NCBI RefSeq assembly: GCF_010974825.1
Contig: NZ_JAAILA010000011.1
Span: 62,001-126,000, forward strand
DNA: 64,000 bases
Direction: 5' to 3'
Source of the DNA: Aeromonas rivipollensis
Lineage (GTDB): Bacteria; Pseudomonadota; Gammaproteobacteria; Enterobacterales; Aeromonadaceae
Shown here in pieces: positions 60,062 to 64,000 of this stretch. Position 1 is the first letter of the stretch, and each line of letters begins with the position of its first letter. The notes under the pieces are model-generated. The model was not told the DNA's origin. It saw only the letters and a program-made list of their open reading frames with translations, and made no database searches. A program made the position numbers and the translations under genes.

Positions 60062-60556
60062 GTTCAGCAAGGGGCAGTGGGGGAAAACCAAGGGTACGCC
60101 AAGGGGGCACGGGAGACAATCGGCACGCTGTCGCGGGGATTGTAACTGTTTTGTTGCTATTCCCAGGGGGCTGAAAATCACCACCTATTTTTAATTTGTT
60201 AAAAAATTTTCGCAGCACGGGGCCTGTAATGTGATCTTGCTCGTTTGAAAGGCGACTGAAGTCAAACTTTGGTTGATTAATTCAAAAAAACGCTGTGATT
60301 AATAGGGCCTTTTAACTAGAGTCAGCTCATCGGATGAGGTGGCCGTTGCCAGTTTGTTAAATGGCGCGAGCAACACCCTCAGCATCACGATCTCATGCCT
60401 TCGTTTGTTGCAATTTGGTTGTCACATGGAGTGATGGCCGGATAGCCGGGGCCTGAGAATAAAAAAGGACGAACAGCAGGTGTTCCAGGGAGAGGAACCG
60501 GGCCCATGCCCACTGACTAGTAAGAATCCACCTTCCTTGATGACAGGAACATCCCT
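60062..60556. promoter_or_regulatory. Divergent LysR/sdaC upstream region
   Basis: 495 bp without a convincing gene. The middle (about 60185-60320) is AT-rich. TAATGTGATCTTGCTCG at 60228-60244 has one good CRP half-site. CTCATC-G-GATGAG at 60326-60338 is a perfect 13-base inverted repeat built from the same hexamer as the palindrome at 59137. AGGAACA before 60557 is the sdaC ribosome-binding site. Confidence 0.5.
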
Positions 60557-61849
60557 ATGTCTGACATGAATATTGCAGTTGAAGGCAGCTTGAGCAAAGC
60601 CTCCTCCCGTGGCATCAACAAGGCCGATCTGGTCTGGATGCTGGGCCTGTACGGTACCGCCATCGGTGCCGGTGTCCTCTTCCTGCCGATCAATGCCGGC
60701 GTCGGTGGCCTCTGGCCGCTGGTGGCCATGCTGGTGCTGGCCCTGCCGCTGACCTTCTTCGCACACCGCGGCCTGACCCGCTTCGTGCTGTCCGGCTCTA
60801 CCCGTGATGGCGACATCACCGAAGTAGTGGAAGAGCACTTCGGCAAGACCGCAGGCAAGTTCATCACCCTGCTCTACTTCTTTGCCATCTACCCCATTCT
60901 GCTGATGTACTCGGTCGCCATCACCAACACAGTCGAGAGCCTGATGGTTCACCAGCTGGGTATGACGGCACCTCCCCGTGCCATTCTGTCGCTGGTGCTG
61001 ATCCTGGGTCTGATGGCGATCGTTCGCCTCGGCGGCCAGGTGATCGTCAAGGCGATGAGCGTGCTGGTATTCCCCTTCGTGATCACCCTGATGGGCCTGG
61101 CGCTCTACCTGATCCCGCACTGGAACGGTGCCATAGTGACCGAAGCGCCTGCGCTGTCCGAGGCCTTCAACGGTGACTTCATCAAGACCCTGTGGCTGGC
61201 CATTCCGGTCATGGTGTTCTCCTTCAACCACTCCCCGATCATCTCCTCCTTCGCGGTGGACAACAAAGGTCGTTACGGTGAAGGTGCCGAGAAGAAGTGC
61301 AGCAATATACTGCTGGGCGCCCACGTCATGATGGTGATGACTGTGATGTTCTTCGTATTCAGCTGCGTACTGAGCCTCTCCCCGGCTGATCTGGCGGCTG
61401 CCAAGGAACAGAACATCTCCATCCTGTCCTACCTGGCCAACCACTTCGACAACCCGGTGATCGCCACAGTGGCACCGCTGATCGCCCTGGTTGCCATCAG
61501 CAAGTCCTTCCTGGGTCACTACCTGGGCGCGCAAGAAGGCATGAACGGCCTGATGGCCAAGGCGCTGCGCGAGAAGGGCAAGAAGGTCGAGATCAAGCAG
61601 CTGAACAAGGTGACCGCTGTCTTCATGATCCTGACCACCTGGGCCATCGCCACCATCAACCCGAGCATCCTCGGCATGATCGAAGACCTGGGCGGCCCCA
61701 TCATCGCCATGCTGCTGTTCCTGATGCCGATGTACGCCATCGCCAAGATCCCGGCCATGCGCAAATACGCTGGCAATCTCAGCAACGGCTTCGTGACCCT
61801 GATTGGCCTGATCGCCATGTCCGGCATCATCTACAAGCTGATTGCCTGA
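60557..61849 (+). CDS. sdaC: Serine/proton symporter SdaC
   Basis: A 430-residue hydroxy/aromatic amino acid permease with about 11 helices. It is very close to E. coli Sda[21 protein letters not shown] near 27, [20 protein letters not shown] near 85, [20 protein letters not shown] near 215 and [18 protein letters not shown] near 315. It imports L-serine with protons. Codon use is more biased than in neighbouring genes, suggesting strong expression. The serine deaminase gene that accompanies sdaC in E. coli is not next to it here. Threonine transporter TdcC is the nearest alternative. Confidence 0.92.
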   Translation: MSDMNIAVEGSLSKASSRGINKADLVWMLGLYGTAIGAGVLFLPINAGVGGLWPLVAMLVLALPLTFFAHRGLTRFVLSGSTRDGDITEVVEEHFGKTAGKFITLLYFFAIYPILLMYSVAITNTVESLMVHQLGMTAPPRAILSLVLILGLMAIVRLGGQVIVKAMSVLVFPFVITLMGLALYLIPHWNGAIVTEAPALSEAFNGDFIKTLWLAIPVMVFSFNHSPIISSFAVDNKGRYGEGAEKKCSNILLGAHVMMVMTVMFFVFSCVLSLSPADLAAAKEQNISILSYLANHFDNPVIATVAPLIALVAISKSFLGHYLGAQEGMNGLMAKALREKGKKVEIKQLNKVTAVFMILTTWAIATINPSILGMIEDLGGPIIAMLLFLMPMYAIAKIPAMRKYAGNLSNGFVTLIGLIAMSGIIYKLIA

Positions 61850-61872
61850 TAATTCCGGTTACGCCGTTGAAT

Positions 61873-61906
61873 GAAGAAGCCGCCTCCCAAGAGGCGGCTT
61901 CTTCAT
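61873..61906 (+). terminator. Terminator after sdaC
   Basis: Fourteen-base-pair stem GAAGAAGCCGCCTC / GAGGCGGCTTCTTC with a CCAA loop, followed by ATTT. Very stable. Confidence 0.88.
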
Positions 61907-61984
61907 TTGCGGCGCAGAGTGCTTAACAAAGCCGTGGCGGCGGCCTAACATGGCGGGATGTTTTTCTAGACAGGACAAAAGGAT

Positions 61985-63265
61985 ATGTCTGGGTTGAAAA
62001 AGGATCTCGGGCTCTGGCAGGGGATGGGGCTGCTCGCCACCTCATTGCTCGGCACCGGGATCTTCGTGGTGCCGGCGACAGCGGCGTCGCTGGCGGGGGG
62101 CGCGTCGCTGTGGGCCTGGGTGCTGCTCATCGTACTGGTACTGCCCATCGCCTTCACCTTCGCCCGCCTCGGTCGCCGCTACCCCCATGCGGGCGGGGCG
62201 CCGCACCTCATCGGGCTCGCCTTTGGCAACGGCGCCGAGCGCTTCTCCGCCTTCCTGTTTCTGGCGGTGCTGCCGGTGGGGCTGCCCGCCGCCCTCACCA
62301 TAGCCGCCGGTTTCTGGCACGCCCTGTTCGACATGGGGGAGTGGACCCTGTGGGCCATCCAGCTGCTGACCCTGCTTGGGGTCTTCCTGCTCGGCCTGCG
62401 GGGGGCGCGTTCCTCCGGCAACCTGCAACTGCTGATTGCCCTGGCCATATTGGGGCTGACCCTGCTCATCTGGTTCAAGGGGGATCTCGGCTGGCGTGAC
62501 GGGGCCCAGCCGCTGCCGACGGCCGCCGAATGGCCCGCCATGGGCACGGCGCTGGCGGTGATGTTCTGGTGCTTCGTGGGGCTGGAAGCCTTCGCCCACA
62601 TGGGGGAGGAGTTCAAGCGACCGGAGCGGGACTATCCCCTGGCCCTGCTCGGCGGCGTCTTGCTGGCGGGGCTCATCTACTGGGTGCACTCCCTGGTGGT
62701 GCTCAAATACGGTCTCTATGGGGACGAGGCGACCAATGCCACCGCCATTCCGGCCCTGCTCTCCCTGCTGTTCGGCCCTACCGCCAAGTGGCTGGTGGCG
62801 GTGCTCGGCTACCTCTCCTGCTTTGCCAGCATCAACATCTACCTGCAAGGGTTTGCGCGCCTTATCTGGAGCATGGCGCGGGAGGGCAAGCTGCCCGCCT
62901 CCCTCTCCCGCCTCTCGGCCCGTGGTGCGCCCCTCAATGCCCTGTGCTGGGTGCTCGCCATCTGTCTGGTCTCCATCACCTTGATCCTCTGGCTCAAGCT
63001 GCCGCTCGATGAGCTCATCCGCTACGCCAACGGCAACTTCGTGCTGGTCTATCTGCTCTGCATGGCGGCGGGCTGGCGTCTGCTTGGCGGCATGGGCAAG
63101 GGGCTGGCGGGGGTGAGCGTCTTGCTCTGCGCGGCCGTGCTGGTGGCGCTCGCCTCCCAGGTGCTCTATGCGGTGGTGCTGAGCGCGGGCTACGGCTGCT
63201 TCTCCCTGTGGCGGCGCAGACGCCGCCGCACTCTGGCCACCGACAACATCTGCACCATCAAGTAA
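61985..63265 (+). CDS. yjeH: YjeH-type L-methionine/branched-chain amino acid exporter
   Basis: A 426-residue APC-superfamily transporter with about 12 helices. LGLWQGMGLLATSLLGTGIF near residue 7 has the unwound-helix GxG motif of APC proteins. FWCFVGLEAFAHMGEEFKRP near 200 and SCFASINIYLQGFARLIWSM near 280 match YjeH, which in E. coli exports methionine, leucine, isoleucine and valine. The ATG at 61985 follows AAAAGGAT. It has its own upstream gap after the sdaC terminator. The basic C-terminal tail (RRRRRR near 410) should be cytoplasmic. Confidence 0.85.
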   Translation: MSGLKKDLGLWQGMGLLATSLLGTGIFVVPATAASLAGGASLWAWVLLIVLVLPIAFTFARLGRRYPHAGGAPHLIGLAFGNGAERFSAFLFLAVLPVGLPAALTIAAGFWHALFDMGEWTLWAIQLLTLLGVFLLGLRGARSSGNLQLLIALAILGLTLLIWFKGDLGWRDGAQPLPTAAEWPAMGTALAVMFWCFVGLEAFAHMGEEFKRPERDYPLALLGGVLLAGLIYWVHSLVVLKYGLYGDEATNATAIPALLSLLFGPTAKWLVAVLGYLSCFASINIYLQGFARLIWSMAREGKLPASLSRLSARGAPLNALCWVLAICLVSITLILWLKLPLDELIRYANGNFVLVYLLCMAAGWRLLGGMGKGLAGVSVLLCAAVLVALASQVLYAVVLSAGYGCFSLWRRRRRRTLATDNICTIK

Positions 63266-63276
63266 CCACCCAAAAG

Positions 63277-63300
63277 AAGCCCCGCAGTGCGGGGCTTTTT
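63277..63300. terminator. Terminator between yjeH and the GNAT gene
   Basis: Nine-base-pair stem AAGCCCCGC / GCGGGGCTT with a 3-base loop, followed by TTT on the plus strand and TCTTTTG on the minus strand. It serves both convergent genes. Confidence 0.88.
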
Positions 63301-63324
63301 ACTGGCTATCAGATGTGGTGGTGC

Positions 63325-63861
63325 TTAAAGGTCTGGCAGGTCGCTGCGCAGCAGGGCGTAGTGGCGAAGGGAGATGAAGCCATCCCCCTTCCACTCGCAC
63401 TCCCGCGCCGTGCCTTCGTAGCGAAAGCCGGCTCGCTCCAGCAGGCGGGCGGAGGAGAGGCTGGGCTCCTCCACTACCGCCAGCAGCCGGTGCAGCGCTG
63501 TGGTGCGGTAAGTGAGCGGGAGCCACAACCGCAGCGCCGCGCTCATTACCCCCTTGCCCCAGTGTTCGGGATAGAGCCAGTAGCCGATCTCGGCCCCTTT
63601 GTGCTGCGGGTCGGCATCGTGGTAGCCGATGGCTCCCAGCGGCTCTTTGGTGCGCGGATTGCGAATGAGGTGCCAGGCACCGCGGCCCGTGCGGGTCAGC
63701 TCGGCGTACCACTCCATCTGGGCCTGACATTCTGCCAAGCTGTCGTAGCTGATGCCGTAGTAGGCGATGACACGCGGATCCGACAGGCCACGATAGATGT
63801 GGGGCAGGTCGGCCTCGATGACGGGATCCAGCCTTATCTCTGGCGACGTAGTTGACGTCAT
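63325..63861 (-). CDS. GNAT N-acetyltransferase (RimJ/RimL type)
   Basis: A 178-residue acetyltransferase. The GNAT core shows GAWHLIRNPRTKEPLGAIGY, then AEIGYWLYPEHWGKGVMSAA with the acetyl-CoA-binding Q/RxxGxG/A-like turn (HWGKGV), and SARLLERAGFRYEGTARECE, typical of RimJ/RimL-like enzymes that modify protein N-termini or small amines. The substrate is unknown. ATG 63861 has AAGGAG 8 bases upstream. A longer frame from 63948 overlaps the preceding stop codon but adds 29 residues not typical of the family. Confidence 0.85.
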   Translation of the reverse strand: MTSTTSPEIRLDPVIEADLPHIYRGLSDPRVIAYYGISYDSLAECQAQMEWYAELTRTGRGAWHLIRNPRTKEPLGAIGYHDADPQHKGAEIGYWLYPEHWGKGVMSAALRLWLPLTYRTTALHRLLAVVEEPSLSSARLLERAGFRYEGTARECEWKGDGFISLRHYALLRSDLPDL

Positions 63862-63944
63862 GGGGGCTCCTTGCGGCCAGTCGTGGCTGGCCGCTTGTGT
63901 TGAGTCAAACAGGGGGGGATGGCCAAGGCGGTTCATTGCTGCGC

Positions 63945-63999
63945 TCATGATTCGACAAGCCCGAGCAAGCCGGCCAGCCTTGCCAGCTCATGGCGCCAC
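63945..63999 (-). CDS. C-terminal end of an unidentified minus-strand gene
   Basis: From the window edge the minus strand is open for 17 codons (WRHELARLAGLLGLVES) before TGA at 63945-63947. The sequence is helical and Leu-rich, and too short to identify. Its stop overlaps an ATG (ATGA) that opens the longer version of the GNAT frame. Confidence 0.4.
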   Translation of the reverse strand, partial: WRHELARLAGLLGLVES

Positions 64000-64000
64000 T

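Noticed and set aside
60273..60285. TTGATTAATTCAA as an FNR box upstream of sdaC
   Set aside because: The spacing is one base short of the TTGAT-N4-ATCAA consensus and the right half does not match.
63861..63948. Earlier GNAT start at 63948 that overlaps the preceding stop codon
   Set aside because: The extra 29 residues are Pro/His/Ala-rich and unlike the family, while the ATG at 63861 has a strong AAGGAG at good spacing. The ATGA overlap is noted but does not outweigh this.

Overview
The window is high-GC chromosomal DNA from a gammaproteobacterium. Gene order and protein sequences (rpsB-tsf-pyrH-frr-uppS-cdsA-dxr-rseP-bamA-skp-lpxD-fabZ-lpxA-lpxB-rnhB-dnaE-accA, map-glnD-dapD, ygdD-rlmM, queF/syd/yqcC/truC/yqcA) point to an Aeromonas-like organism. 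The genus is an inference; no species is claimed. About 48 protein genes are supported. I saw no tRNA, rRNA, insertion sequence, prophage or CRISPR array.

Layout. (1) 1-6.2 kb: end of an alpha/beta hydrolase, ygdD-rlmM, then on the minus strand an orphan periplasmic protein, NAD-type isocitrate dehydrogenase, xni and ppnN. (2) 6.2-10.2 kb: a diguanylate cyclase behind a membrane TPR protein whose C-terminus looks like a decayed GGDEF domain. (3) 10.2-16.9 kb: queF and syd, a minus-strand run of small conserved uncharacterised genes (DUF2310, a 98-residue protein, DUF2789, DUF3301, DUF3549), then yqcC, truC, a possible 37-codon ORF and yqcA. (4) 16.9-21.7 kb: a sugar-uptake block, lamB-malM and ptsG. 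The lamB promoter has a CRP site centred at -41.5 and three LacI-family-like operators. (5) 21.8-26.9 kb: DUF3461 gene, dapD, glnD, map on the minus strand. (6) 27.0-46.4 kb: a long plus-strand essential block for translation factors, UMP kinase, isoprenoid, phospholipid, outer-membrane and lipid A biogenesis, the replicative polymerase and acetyl-CoA carboxylase alpha. Many genes overlap or abut, and several internal hairpins could adjust expression. (7) 46.5-57.6 kb: an accessory block with a BON-domain lipoprotein, a DUF883-like membrane protein, a Crp/Fnr-family regulator and a 2,835-residue cyclic beta-1,2-glucan synthase-like enzyme. (8) 57.6-64 kb: MATE exporter, LysR regulator, serine transporter sdaC, YjeH-type amino-acid exporter, GNAT acetyltransferase and the last codons of a minus-strand gene.

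The most interesting feature is in block 7. Closely similar inverted-repeat sites (TGTNCG-N4-CGNACA followed by GAC) lie upstream of the BON lipoprotein gene, in the gap between the DUF883-like gene and the regulator, and upstream of the giant glucan synthase. Their spacing suits a Crp/Fnr-family dimer. I infer that the regulator at 48000-48725 may control an envelope-stress or periplasmic-glucan regulon. Other points of note are the multi-operator lamB promoter, two tiny ORFs stitched by overlapping stop/start codons (before yqcA, and between dxr and rseP), and the paired active and degenerate GGDEF proteins.
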